From contig NZ_MSYM01000018.1 in the NCBI RefSeq assembly GCF_001938565.1, forward strand, positions 124,001-188,000: a stretch of DNA of 64,000 bases, read 5' to 3'. Numbering within the stretch: position 1 is the stretch's first letter; each line of letters starts with the position of its first letter. The notes under the pieces are model-generated. The model did not search any database, was not told the DNA's origin, and was given only the letters and a program-made list of their open reading frames with translations. This DNA comes from Rhodoferax antarcticus ANT.BR (GTDB lineage Bacteria; Pseudomonadota; Gammaproteobacteria; Burkholderiales; Burkholderiaceae_C). A program made the translations under genes and the position numbers. Positions 17,639 through 25,601 of this stretch are shown one piece after another.

Positions 17639-17688
17639 GGTTCTTCCCTTAAAAAAAGCCACTTTAAGGTGGCGTAGCGACCCCGTCG

Positions 17689-17702
17689 GTGGGCTGGCGA
17701 AC
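17689..17702 (-). promoter_or_regulatory. palindromic regulatory site S (GTTCGCCAGCCCAC on minus)
   Basis: Followed on the minus strand by CGACGGG. A -10-like TAAAGT lies at 17666-17661, exactly the shared spacing. It precedes the sorbosone-dehydrogenase-type gene. Confidence 0.55.
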
Positions 17703-17732
17703 ACACGGCCCATTGCGTGGCAGGTGACAAAT

Positions 17733-19205
17733 TCACACACCTTGAGAAGGTGCGGTTGGTTCGGCATGTGCGGCAAGTGCGCCAACCATTTGGCGTGCGT
17801 CCACCCAGGCATCAAACTGCTCGGCGCTGACCGTGCCCAGTGCCAGCGCGGCCTCACGTAATGTGGTGCCGTGGCTTTGGGCGTGTTTGGCAATGGCGCC
17901 AGCGCGGTCGTAGCCAAGGTGCGGCGCCAACGCTGTGACCAGCATCAGCGAGCTTTGCACCAGCGCGTCCACCCGCGTCTGGTTGACCGCGATGCCCACC
18001 ACACAAAACCGGGAGAAGCTGCGCATGGCGTCAGCCAGCAGGCGCAGGCTGTCGAGTGTGTTCAGGGCGATCAGCGGCTTGTACACATTGAGCTCAAACT
18101 GGCCTTGGCTGGCGGCAAAACTGATGGCCACGTCATGCCCGAGCACCTGGGCGCAAACCATGGTCAGCGCCTCCACCTGCGTTGGGTTCACTTTGCCGGG
18201 CATGATGGAGCTGCCGGGCTCGTTTTGCGGCAGCGTCAATTCACCTAACCCGGCGCGTGGCCCGCTGGCCATCAGGCGGATGTCGTTGCCGATTTTGGTC
18301 AGGGCCATGGCCAGCATCTTCAAGCTGGCATGCAGAGCCACCAGCGCTTCATGGCCGGCCATGGCGGCAAACAGGTTGTCGGCCTGGCGCAAGGGCAAGC
18401 CCAGCCGCCTGGCCAGCGTCGCGCACACCCGGGCACCAAATTCCGGATGGGTGTTGATGCCGGTGCCCACCGCGGTGCCACCCATGGCCAGGGCGTGCAC
18501 TGCAGCCAGCGCGAACTGCAGGCTGTCCTGGCAAAGCTGCAGTTGCGCAGCGTAGCCACCGAGTTCCTGGCCGAATGTGACCGGTGTCGCGTCTTGCAGG
18601 TGGGTGCGGCCAATTTTCACTACCGATGCAAAGGCCACCGCTTGGGCTGCCAGAGCGGCGCGCAATTCGTCCAGCGCGGGCAGCAACTGCTGCTGGGCAG
18701 ACACGGCCACTGCGATGTGCATGGCGCTGGGGAACACATCGTTGGAAGACTGGCCCAGGTTGACATCGTCATTCGGGTGCACCGACCCGCCGCTGGTTTT
18801 ACCCTGCACCAAAGCCTGCGTAGCCAGCGTGGCAATCACCTCGTTGACATTCATGTTGCTTTGGGTGCCGGAGCCGGTTTGCCATGCTGAGAGCGGAAAC
18901 TGGTCATCGAACGCACCGCGGGCCACCTGCTCTGCCGCATGGCAAATAGCTTGCGCCTTGAGCGGCTCTTGCAACTGCAGATCGCGGTTGACCTGCGCAG
19001 CAGCCCACTTGATCCAGGCCAGGGCGTGAATGATGCCCAGCGGCATTTTTTGCTCACCAATGGCGAAAAAATGCAGGCTGCGGGCGGTCTGCGCGCCCCA
19101 CATCACACCGGCAGGCACGCTGACCGTGCCAAAACTGTCAGAGACGGTGCGCGCCCGCGCGTCGTCAGGGGTAAGGAGCGCGGGTGACGGACTGACTGAG
19201 GGCAT
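17733..19205 (-). CDS. fumC: class II fumarate hydratase
   Basis: The 490-residue protein is an iron-free class II fumarase interconverting fumarate and malate in the TCA cycle. It has [10 protein letters not shown] (about 199-208) and the family signature [11 protein letters not shown] (about 331-341), with QSSNDVFPS in between. It is slightly long because of tails at both ends. ATG 19205 has AAAGG ahead and begins the conserved region; the upstream frame to 19334 is noncoding leader. Site D reads toward it, with a putative transcript start near 19227. FumC-type enzymes tolerate oxidants that destroy Fe-S fumarases, which fits the stress context. Confidence 0.92.
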   Translation of the reverse strand: MPSVSPSPALLTPDDARARTVSDSFGTVSVPAGVMWGAQTARSLHFFAIGEQKMPLGIIHALAWIKWAAAQVNRDLQLQEPLKAQAICHAAEQVARGAFDDQFPLSAWQTGSGTQSNMNVNEVIATLATQALVQGKTSGGSVHPNDDVNLGQSSNDVFPSAMHIAVAVSAQQQLLPALDELRAALAAQAVAFASVVKIGRTHLQDATPVTFGQELGGYAAQLQLCQDSLQFALAAVHALAMGGTAVGTGINTHPEFGARVCATLARRLGLPLRQADNLFAAMAGHEALVALHASLKMLAMALTKIGNDIRLMASGPRAGLGELTLPQNEPGSSIMPGKVNPTQVEALTMVCAQVLGHDVAISFAASQGQFELNVYKPLIALNTLDSLRLLADAMRSFSRFCVVGIAVNQTRVDALVQSSLMLVTALAPHLGYDRAGAIAKHAQSHGTTLREAALALGTVSAEQFDAWVDARQMVGALAAHAEPTAPSQGV

Positions 19206-19261
19206 GGCGGACGACCTTTCATAACAAACAACAATCCTAAGGGGCACGTCCATCATCAAAT

Positions 19262-19275
19262 GTTCGCCAGCACAC
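19262..19275 (-). promoter_or_regulatory. palindromic regulatory site D (GTGTGCTGGCGAAC on minus)
   Basis: On the minus strand a -10-like TAGGAT (19239-19234) lies at the shared spacing, ahead of fumC. The NGAC extension is missing here (ATTT follows). Confidence 0.5.
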
Positions 19276-19335
19276 GCAGACAGTCGCGAGGTAACGGTGA
19301 AGCCGTGCCAGCTGGTGGTCATGGTTGATGCCAAG

Positions 19336-19349
19336 GTGCGCTAGCGCAC
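19336..19349 (+). promoter_or_regulatory. perfect palindrome, regulatory site D2 (GTGCGCTAGCGCAC)
   Basis: The only fully symmetric copy of the 14-mer. It is followed by TGTC and the weak -10-like CAAACT at 19372-19377, ahead of the reductase at 19402. Confidence 0.6.
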
Positions 19350-19401
19350 TGTCACCAAGCAGGGTGCGACGCAAACTGGCTTTCTTTTTCTGGAGAACGA
19401 C

Positions 19402-19953
19402 ATGACCCAGTTTCATATCGCCGTCATTGTGGGCAGCCTGCGCCAGGATTCATTCAACAAAAAACTCGCGACGGCGCTCGCCCGGCTGGCACCCGCGGAT
19501 TTCACCTTCAAGCAGCTCCAGATTGGTGACTTGCCGCTGTACAACCAGGACGACGACGGCCATCAGGCGGCGCCGGTGCTTAAGCTCAAGTCAGACATCA
19601 AGGCGGCGCAAGGGCTGCTGTTTGTCACGCCTGAATACAACCGTTCGTTTCCCGGCGTGCTTAAAAACGCGCTGGACCATGCTTCGCGCCCCTATGGCGA
19701 TAGCGCCTGGGACGGCAAACCGGCAGGGGTGGTGGGGGTGTCGGTTGGCGCCTCCGGCACGGCCATGGCCCAACAGCACCTGCGCAATGTCCTGGCCTAC
19801 CTCAACGTGCCGACCCTGGGCCAACCCGAGGCTTTTATCCAGGCCAAAAATGGTCTATTTGACGAAGACGGGGGCATTGGAGAGGACAGCAAAAAATTCC
19901 TGCAACGCTGGATGGACCAGTACGTGGCCTGGGTCAGGCAACACGCAGCGTAA
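19402..19953 (+). CDS. NADPH-dependent FMN reductase family protein (ChrR-like)
   Basis: The 183-residue flavodoxin-fold protein has the FMN-phosphate loop GSLRQDSFNKKLA (about 11-23) and FVTPEYNRSFPGVLKNALDH (about 75-95), both typical of the ChrR/YieF/azoreductase-like family. Members reduce quinones, chromate or azo compounds with NAD(P)H, often as antioxidant defence. GGAGA precedes the ATG. A DUF2789 gene follows after 26 bases. Confidence 0.9.
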   Translation: MTQFHIAVIVGSLRQDSFNKKLATALARLAPADFTFKQLQIGDLPLYNQDDDGHQAAPVLKLKSDIKAAQGLLFVTPEYNRSFPGVLKNALDHASRPYGDSAWDGKPAGVVGVSVGASGTAMAQQHLRNVLAYLNVPTLGQPEAFIQAKNGLFDEDGGIGEDSKKFLQRWMDQYVAWVRQHAA

Positions 19954-19979
19954 GCAGCACAATCACAGGAGACTAAATC

Positions 19980-20252
19980 ATGAATACCACCCCACCCCAC
20001 TTTGGCGCGTTATTTGCGCAACTTGGCCTGCCCGACGACGATGAGAGCATTGCGGCGTTTTTGGTCAAACACAGGTCGATGGCACGCAACGTGCGACTGC
20101 CAGACGCGCCTTACTGGAGCGCCTCTCAAGCCAGTTTTTTACGCGAAGCGTTGACTCAGGACGCCGAATGGGCGGTGGTGGTGGACCAACTCAGCAAAGC
20201 GCTGGAGGACCCCGAAGTCACCGAACAAACTAGGTCATTGGATGACTCTTAA
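19980..20252 (+). CDS. DUF2789 family protein
   Basis: The 90-residue protein matches DUF2789 over its length (LFAQLGLPDDDESIAAFL, then APYWSASQASFLREAL). The family has no known function. AGGAG precedes the start. It is probably cotranscribed with the FMN reductase. Confidence 0.82.
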   Translation: MNTTPPHFGALFAQLGLPDDDESIAAFLVKHRSMARNVRLPDAPYWSASQASFLREALTQDAEWAVVVDQLSKALEDPEVTEQTRSLDDS

Positions 20253-20361
20253 CATGCGCTAACACCTCAAGGAGATTTTTCACGTTCAGCGTCATCGCGG
20301 CTACCGACACTCGGTTCTGCCTGAAAGATTGGGAAACCCGCCGCCCCGATGCCATCCAAGC

Positions 20362-20677
20362 ATGAAGGCTGACGTGCTGGGCGCTGCCCGACATCATTCA
20401 CCGACCTGCTTTAGCGACTGGTTTGCCTACAGACTGGTCAGGTTCATGCGGTTTATAGCTCCACCGAGTATCTGGCGGGGATAGACAACGGCGCCAATGA
20501 AAATGTGCCAGCACCACAGGTTGCCATCGACTACTGCAAGCCCGAACCAGGTACCTTGTTGCGCGATGTCATTGTTTTGATGCGGGCGGATGAGGCCAAC
20601 CACCGCGATGTCAACCACCAGTTTGCTGATGAACTGGCAGGCACACGAAGAACAACTTCGTCTTCAAGGTCCGTTAA
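20362..20677 (+). pseudogene. alternative oxidase (AOX) remnant
   Basis: Two frames together recall cyanide-insensitive alternative oxidase. From 20362, KADVLGAARHHSPTCFSDWFAYRLVRFMRF resembles the N-terminal region, then stops. In another frame from about 20505, PAPQVAIDYCKPEPGTLLRDV and RADEANHRDVNHQFADEL match the C-terminal di-iron region with its ExxH motif. The middle of the enzyme, including the first iron ligands, is missing and a frame change is needed. The gene is therefore dead. Ubiquinol oxidase of this type would be a terminal respiratory bypass. Confidence 0.75.
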
Positions 20678-20769
20678 GCGGCGCCTGAGGTGTCTTGCCG
20701 GGCCAACCCTACATGAGCCTTGCACAAAATATGTCATGGCAAGGCCAGTGGATTGGCCCCAGACAAGGG

Positions 20770-21681
20770 TCAGCGCGGCATGATGCGACCGGTTTCGTCA
20801 GACAGAACAATTTCAACCCGGCGGTTGAGCTGGCGGTTTTCCTCGGTGTCATTGGCCGCCACCGGGAATGACTCACCATAGCCACGGATGGCCACACGGT
20901 TTGGCGCAACGCCCATCCCTCGTAACGCGGATTGCACCGCACCGGCACGGCGCTCGGACAAGGCCTGGTTGTAGCCTGCAGCCCCGGTGCTGTCAGTAAA
21001 ACCTTCCACCAGCACATTACGCTCTGGGTTGTTTTGCAGTACGGTAGCAAGCTTTTGTGCGGCGGCCATACCGTTGCTGGTCAGGCTGGCCTTATCGAAA
21101 CCAAACAAGACGTCATTCATGGTGATGACCATGCCACGCTCAGTCTTTTTGGCAGCCAAGTCAGCCAGCTGCGCTTCCAGCTGGGCGTTGCGTGCCTGGG
21201 CAGACACGGCAGCGTCTTGCGCCAATGCTGTCTGCTGTCTGGCGTTGGCGGCATCCGCTTGGGCAACCACAGCGCCTAGCGCCGCTGCATTGGCGCGAAT
21301 TTGTGCGGCGTTGGCTTCGTTGGTACGCTGGTTCAGCAGCAGTTGATCACGCTGTTTGCCAGCGTTGGCTATCTCAGCCTCGGCCACCTTGCGTTTGGCG
21401 ACTTCCTGCGTCAGGGCAATTTTTTGCCGTGCCAAGTAGGCCAGTTTGTCAATGTCGGCATCGCTCTCGCGATCAGTGGTTGCGGTTTCGGCTTTGGCCA
21501 TGGCATCGCTGGCCTGCTTCATCTCCATCTGCGCATAGGTCGCCACGTTGGGGCTGGATTGGGCGGCGCGGTATTCAACCCGCGTCTGGTCCATCAGCGT
21601 GGTGGCCTGGGGTGTGGAGCCGCAGGCTGCAAGCAATGCTGCCACGGCCACAACAGTGGCGGTCAAAGTTTTGTTTTTCAT
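20770..21681 (-). CDS. DUF4398 / OmpA-like peptidoglycan-associated lipoprotein
   Basis: The 303-residue product has a signal peptide and lipobox (LLAACGS), a helical DUF4398 region (about 25-180, Ala/Gln-rich), and a C-terminal OmpA domain (about 185-300) with the peptidoglycan-binding pattern LSERRAGAVQSAL and NRRVEI. It should tether the outer membrane to the cell wall. ATG 21681 starts the signal peptide; the frame extends to 21741 without support. It lies downstream of a second DUF4398 lipoprotein whose end overlaps that extension. Confidence 0.88.
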   Translation of the reverse strand: MKNKTLTATVVAVAALLAACGSTPQATTLMDQTRVEYRAAQSSPNVATYAQMEMKQASDAMAKAETATTDRESDADIDKLAYLARQKIALTQEVAKRKVAEAEIANAGKQRDQLLLNQRTNEANAAQIRANAAALGAVVAQADAANARQQTALAQDAAVSAQARNAQLEAQLADLAAKKTERGMVITMNDVLFGFDKASLTSNGMAAAQKLATVLQNNPERNVLVEGFTDSTGAAGYNQALSERRAGAVQSALRGMGVAPNRVAIRGYGESFPVAANDTEENRQLNRRVEIVLSDETGRIMPR

Positions 21682-21724
21682 AAAGGTGCCCGGTAAATTT
21701 GGGTGAGGTGCGAACCAAGTGGTT

Positions 21725-22099
21725 TTAAAGATTGCGCTCAAGCTCTATGCGCAGCACGCGAATGTCTTCTTGCAGCGCATCAGCTGCCGCCTGTGCTGTG
21801 GCAGAAGTGGACTTGGCTTGAGCCAACTTGGCATCAGCTTGAGCCTGGGCGGCCAGTTCACGCGCTAGTTTGTAGTCTTTGTCGGCCATGGCTTTGTTGG
21901 CCAGTGCCATCTTGGAGCGTGCGGCGGTCATCTCAACAGGTGCGTATTCCACGCCACCCGCGCCGACCGCATTTTCTACGGCTGCCTTGGAAACCGCTAC
22001 ATCAGCGGTTGCAGGGGTTTTCAAATTGCTACAACCCACTGCTAGCATGGCCGAAGCACTGAACAAGGCCGTAAGCCAGCGTCTTGAATTTGTCGTCAT
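21725..22099 (-). CDS. DUF4398 lipoprotein
   Basis: The 124-residue protein has a signal peptide and lipobox (LAVGCSN, Cys about 23) and an Ala-rich helical DUF4398 region. AGGAGA precedes the ATG. It is the first gene of an operon with the OmpA-type DUF4398 protein, so the two may act together in the periplasm. Site E and the best -10 of the set (TATAAC) lie upstream. Confidence 0.85.
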   Translation of the reverse strand: MTTNSRRWLTALFSASAMLAVGCSNLKTPATADVAVSKAAVENAVGAGGVEYAPVEMTAARSKMALANKAMADKDYKLARELAAQAQADAKLAQAKSTSATAQAAADALQEDIRVLRIELERNL

Positions 22100-22178
22100 T
22101 GTTTCTCTCCTGTAAGTTCATCAAGTGCACGATCACTCTTGATGGCCTCAGTTATAGGTTTGCAAGTGAGACGGGTCT

Positions 22179-22192
22179 GTTCGCTGGCACAC
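22179..22192 (-). promoter_or_regulatory. palindromic regulatory site E (GTGTGCCAGCGAAC on minus)
   Basis: Followed by AGACCCG on the minus strand. TATAAC (22156-22151), five of six to the -10 consensus, lies at the exact shared spacing. This is the best single example in the set. Confidence 0.65.
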
Positions 22193-22259
22193 GATGCCGT
22201 GGGTCGCTGAAAAAAACCTAAGCAGTGCGTGCGGTCAATGACATCCCCCTACTCGGTTT

Positions 22260-22273
22260 GCGCGCCAGCGCAC
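22260..22273 (+). promoter_or_regulatory. palindromic regulatory site F (GCGCGCCAGCGCAC)
   Basis: Followed by TGACAG (-35-like CTGACA). The weak -10-like GATGCT is at 22296-22301. The gap continues to 22416 with no recognised gene; the SGNH hydrolase starts at 22417. Confidence 0.5.
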
Positions 22274-22416
22274 TGACAGCACACCAGACTTCGCAGATGC
22301 TAGGCACCACATGCTGGGAAATTCGCTGGTCTATGTCGACGTGAACCTTGCGATGACCAATCTCATTCAACGAAGGACTTGAAAATGCTTCATTCGCTGA
22401 TTTCCGGAGCCAAACC

Positions 22417-23169
22417 ATGAAACCCCGCCGTCCTCCCGTGCTTCTTGCCCTGTCCGTCATCGCTGCGCTGGCGGTGCTGGGCGAGTCAGGGCGCGTTGCT
22501 TGGCGCATCTCGCAATCGGCAGAGTTGGCCCGCCAGAGCGAACCTTTTCAGGCTTCTCCGACGCAGCCCGTGGCAACGCTGCTGGTCGCAGGCGACAGCA
22601 CTGGCGTCGGCACCGGGGCTTCATCACCGGCGCAGAGCCTAGCCGGCCTGATCGCCATCGATCATCCGCTGTTACAAATCGTCAATCGCGCCAAAGACGG
22701 TGCCAAATTCGCCGATATCGCCAGACAGCTGGAGGCCTTGGGCGACCAGCGTTTTGATGCGATCCTCGTCTTGGGCGGCGGCAATGATGTGATTCGGTTC
22801 ACCGGTCACAAAGCGCTGTCACAGGCGGTGGTGCGCACTGCGCAACTGGCAAGCACGCATGGCAAGCTGGTGGTCATCATGCCCTCGGGCAACGTCGGCA
22901 ATGCGCCCTTCTTTTTCCCGCCCTTGTCCTGGCTGATGGCGCAGCGTTCGCGTCAGCTGCACAGACTAGTGCGCGAAACCGCTGCGGACAACGGCGCGCT
23001 CTATGTCAACCTGTACAAGGAAAAGGCCGAAGACCCGTTTGCGCAGCGGCCGGTTGAACTCAATGCCAGTGATGGCCTACATCCCAGCGATGCCGGCTAC
23101 CGCGTCTGGTATTCAGAACTCAACGCGCAGGCGGATTTTTCCAACCGACTGGCCGCACGCGGGCGCTGA
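22417..23169 (+). CDS. SGNH/GDSL-family hydrolase
   Basis: The 250-residue protein has an N-terminal hydrophobic segment (about 8-25, signal anchor) and the SGNH blocks: GDSTGVG (nucleophile Ser, about 60), GGGND (about 118), and DGLHPSDAGY (catalytic Asp/His, about 225). Such enzymes are esterases, lipases or acetylhydrolases acting here at the periplasmic face; the substrate is unknown. Site F precedes it. No close downstream partner. Confidence 0.87.
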   Translation: MKPRRPPVLLALSVIAALAVLGESGRVAWRISQSAELARQSEPFQASPTQPVATLLVAGDSTGVGTGASSPAQSLAGLIAIDHPLLQIVNRAKDGAKFADIARQLEALGDQRFDAILVLGGGNDVIRFTGHKALSQAVVRTAQLASTHGKLVVIMPSGNVGNAPFFFPPLSWLMAQRSRQLHRLVRETAADNGALYVNLYKEKAEDPFAQRPVELNASDGLHPSDAGYRVWYSELNAQADFSNRLAARGR

Positions 23170-23297
23170 GACTGGCGCTGAACTTGGCGTCGGAAACGAA
23201 ACCAAGGCTTTAGGCGCCGCCGTAGGCAAAACGCACTTGACCTCGATGGCGCCTTGAGACTCGGCAGGAGCAGACTCCATACAAAGAGGCGCTCATG

Positions 23298-23321
23298 CCA
23301 AGGCGCCCGAAGCGCCTTTGG
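23298..23321 (-). terminator. hairpin after ggt
   Basis: CCAAGGCGC and GCGCCTTTGG flank a short loop. On the minus strand the centre reads GGCGCTTCGGGCGCC, a stable tetraloop-type stem just past the ggt stop. T-run is poor. Confidence 0.5.
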
Positions 23322-23327
23322 CTGAAA

Positions 23328-25112
23328 TCAATAGCCCAGCGTCTTGCCGTCGGGGTTACGCGGATCTGAATAGCCGTACAGCATGCCGCCTTGAAGCCCA
23401 ATGGTCTGTGTACGGCCCATCGATGCTTTGACAGCGATCTTGTGCCCGCGCTGCTTGAGCAGGGCCAGCGTGTCGGGCGACAGGCCTTTTTCTACGCGCA
23501 ACTCGTCCGGTGTCCACTGGTGGTGCACACGCGGCGTGGCAGCGGCTTCGGCGGGGTTCATGCCAAAGTCGATGGTGTTGACCACCGTTTGCAGCACCGT
23601 GGTGATGATGCGCGCGCCACCAGGACTACCGGTAACTAGCGCGGGCTTGCCGTCTTTCAGAACCAGCGTGGGTGTCATTGACGACAAGGGGCGCTTTTTA
23701 GGGGCCACGGCGTTCGCGTCGCCACCGACAAGGCCATAGGCATTCGCCACACCGGGTTTGGCAGAGAAGTCGTCCATCTCGTTGTTGAGCAGAATGCCGG
23801 TGCCCTTGGCCACAATGCCGCTACCAAAGTTGGTGTTGAGCGTGTAGGTCACGGCCACCGCGTTACCGGCTTTGTCAACCACCGAGTAGTGGGTGGTCTG
23901 GTCGCTCTCATACGCCTGGGGCTGCCCCGGCTTGATGGTCTTGCCCGAACGCGCCGTGTTGGCGTCGATGCCCTTGGCCAATGCAGCCGCGTAGCGCTTG
24001 GACGTCAGGCCCTTCAGGGGAATTTTCACGAAGTCGGGGTCGCCCAGGTATTCTGCACGGTCGGCGTAAGCCAATTTCATGCTCTCGGCCATGTAGTGAA
24101 TGGTTAGCGCGCTGTTCGGGCCCCATTGAGCCAGCGGCAGGGGTTCGAGCATGTTGAGGATTTGTACCAGGTGTGGGCCGCCCGAAGAGGGTGGCGGCAT
24201 GGTCACAATTTCATAACCCCGGTAGGTGCCGCGTGTGGGTTCGCGCTCCGCCACTTTGTACTCGCGCAGGTCTTGCAGTGAGAGAGCATTGGCGTGCAGC
24301 GCCATTTCTGCGGCAATTTTTTGGGCGATGTCGCCCTCATAAAAGGCCTTGGCGCCCTGCTGACCAATCAAACGCATGGACTTAGCCAAGTCTTTTTGCA
24401 CCAGTGCATCACCGACCTTGAGCGGTTCACCGTTCTTCCAGAAGATGTCGCGCGTGGCGGGCCACTGGCCCATGATCTTCTTTTCTTGCTGCAGGGTTTT
24501 GGCGAGCGTTTCGCTCACCGGAAAGCCCGACTCTGCCAACGCGATGGCAGGCGCTATCACCTTGTCCAGTGGCAGGGTGCCCCATTTCTTGAGTGCATGC
24601 TCCATGCCAGCCACCGTGCCAGGCACCCCGACCGCGTAGTGGGTGTACAGCGATTTGCCATCCACTACATCGCCCTTGGCATCAAGGTACATGTCGCGGC
24701 TGGCCTTGATAGGGGCTATCTCGCGGAAATCGAGGGCGACGCTTTTGCCAGTTTTGGCGTCGTACACCATCATGAAGCCGCCACCGCCAAGGTTGCCTGC
24801 ATTGGGCAGAGCGACGGCCAGTGCAAAGCCAATGCCGACAGCAGCGTCTACCGCGTTGCCGCCAGCTTTGAGCATATCAAGACCGATTTTCGACGCCAAC
24901 TCTTGCTCGGTGGCGACCATCCCATTCTTGGCCACCACCGGGTGGAACACGTCCATATCAAAGTCATACGCGGCAGCTGCTGCCTGTGCCGATACGGTTT
25001 GCTGGACCGCAGCGGGCGCTGCGGTGACAGTTGGCGAGGTGCTGCTGCAGGCAGTCAGGCTAGCCAAGGCCAGCGCAATACTGCTGGTGAGCAGGGTATG
25101 GCGAATGTGCAT
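23328..25112 (-). CDS. ggt: gamma-glutamyltransferase (lipoprotein-type signal)
   Basis: The 594-residue precursor is autocatalytically cut at the conserved Thr in TTHYSVVD (about 405), where the small subunit begins. It cleaves or transfers the gamma-glutamyl group of glutathione in the periplasm. The N-terminus carries SLTACSS, which reads as a lipobox, so it may be membrane-anchored rather than soluble. GSPGGARI near 510 is also conserved. AGGAG precedes the ATG. It stands alone between SGNH hydrolase and the integrated element. Confidence 0.92.
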   Translation of the reverse strand: MHIRHTLLTSSIALALASLTACSSTSPTVTAAPAAVQQTVSAQAAAAAYDFDMDVFHPVVAKNGMVATEQELASKIGLDMLKAGGNAVDAAVGIGFALAVALPNAGNLGGGGFMMVYDAKTGKSVALDFREIAPIKASRDMYLDAKGDVVDGKSLYTHYAVGVPGTVAGMEHALKKWGTLPLDKVIAPAIALAESGFPVSETLAKTLQQEKKIMGQWPATRDIFWKNGEPLKVGDALVQKDLAKSMRLIGQQGAKAFYEGDIAQKIAAEMALHANALSLQDLREYKVAEREPTRGTYRGYEIVTMPPPSSGGPHLVQILNMLEPLPLAQWGPNSALTIHYMAESMKLAYADRAEYLGDPDFVKIPLKGLTSKRYAAALAKGIDANTARSGKTIKPGQPQAYESDQTTHYSVVDKAGNAVAVTYTLNTNFGSGIVAKGTGILLNNEMDDFSAKPGVANAYGLVGGDANAVAPKKRPLSSMTPTLVLKDGKPALVTGSPGGARIITTVLQTVVNTIDFGMNPAEAAATPRVHHQWTPDELRVEKGLSPDTLALLKQRGHKIAVKASMGRTQTIGLQGGMLYGYSDPRNPDGKTLGY

Positions 25113-25397
25113 ATTGAGTCTCCTTTTGTTGGTGTGCTGTGGTGCAACGGGATGAGGTGGTTGCCCACCGCACGCAGTTTAGACCAGCCCAAGGTGGAGG
25201 TCACCACAAAGTTGGATGCCACTTGGGATCAGTGATTTCCAGCGATGCAAGCCGGATTTGGCTGTCAATAGAGCGCCGGGAGATGAGGCGCATCCAGAAG
25301 ATCAGCCATGCCAATCTGTTGCGCTGGCGCTGGCACTCACGAAGACAAGACCGCAGCGGGACTTGCACCCCCAGGTGTGCGCCAAAATTGGACGCGC
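25113..25397. other. gap between ggt and the left attachment site
   Basis: No gene is recognised here on either strand. A short open frame in it has no family resemblance. It is the original left flank of the tRNA-Asp gene. Confidence 0.5.
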
Positions 25398-25453
25398 ATG
25401 AAAAAGCCCTAAGTAAATCAATTACTTAGGGCTTTTATTTGGCGGAGCGGACG
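25398..25453. repeat. attL: 56-bp direct repeat of the tRNA-Asp 3' end and its terminator
   Basis: It matches 35941-35996 at 52 of 56 positions. It holds a hairpin (AAGCCCTAAGT/ACTTAGGGCTT) and the last 14 bases of the tRNA gene (TGGCGGAGCGGACG). The integrase gene starts 148 bases inside it. Confidence 0.92.
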
Positions 25454-25563
25454 TCCACATTTTTAGCGTCTAAGGTAGTCTCATAAAGTATCGTAAGCCA
25501 TTGATTCACAATGACAAACAAACAATTTGATACCAATTTAGATTACCTGTTGTCTTATTCAAT

Positions 25564-25581
25564 CCTATCATTTATGATGGG
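25564..25581. promoter_or_regulatory. inverted repeat before the integrase gene
   Basis: CCTATCAT TT ATGATGGG is a near-palindrome 20 bases before the integrase ATG. It is a possible operator or accessory site. TTCACAATGACA at 25505-25516 in the same gap resembles the two operators before the capsid gene. Confidence 0.4.
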
Positions 25582-25601
25582 AACAACGATAGGACAACAA
25601 A

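Noticed and set aside
20253..20290. Weak match to the palindromic site (ATGCGCTAACACCT)
   Set aside because: Several mismatches, and only a pseudogene lies downstream.
25139..25429. Open frame between ggt and attL
   Set aside because: No ribosome site, no family likeness, and it runs into the tRNA terminator hairpin.
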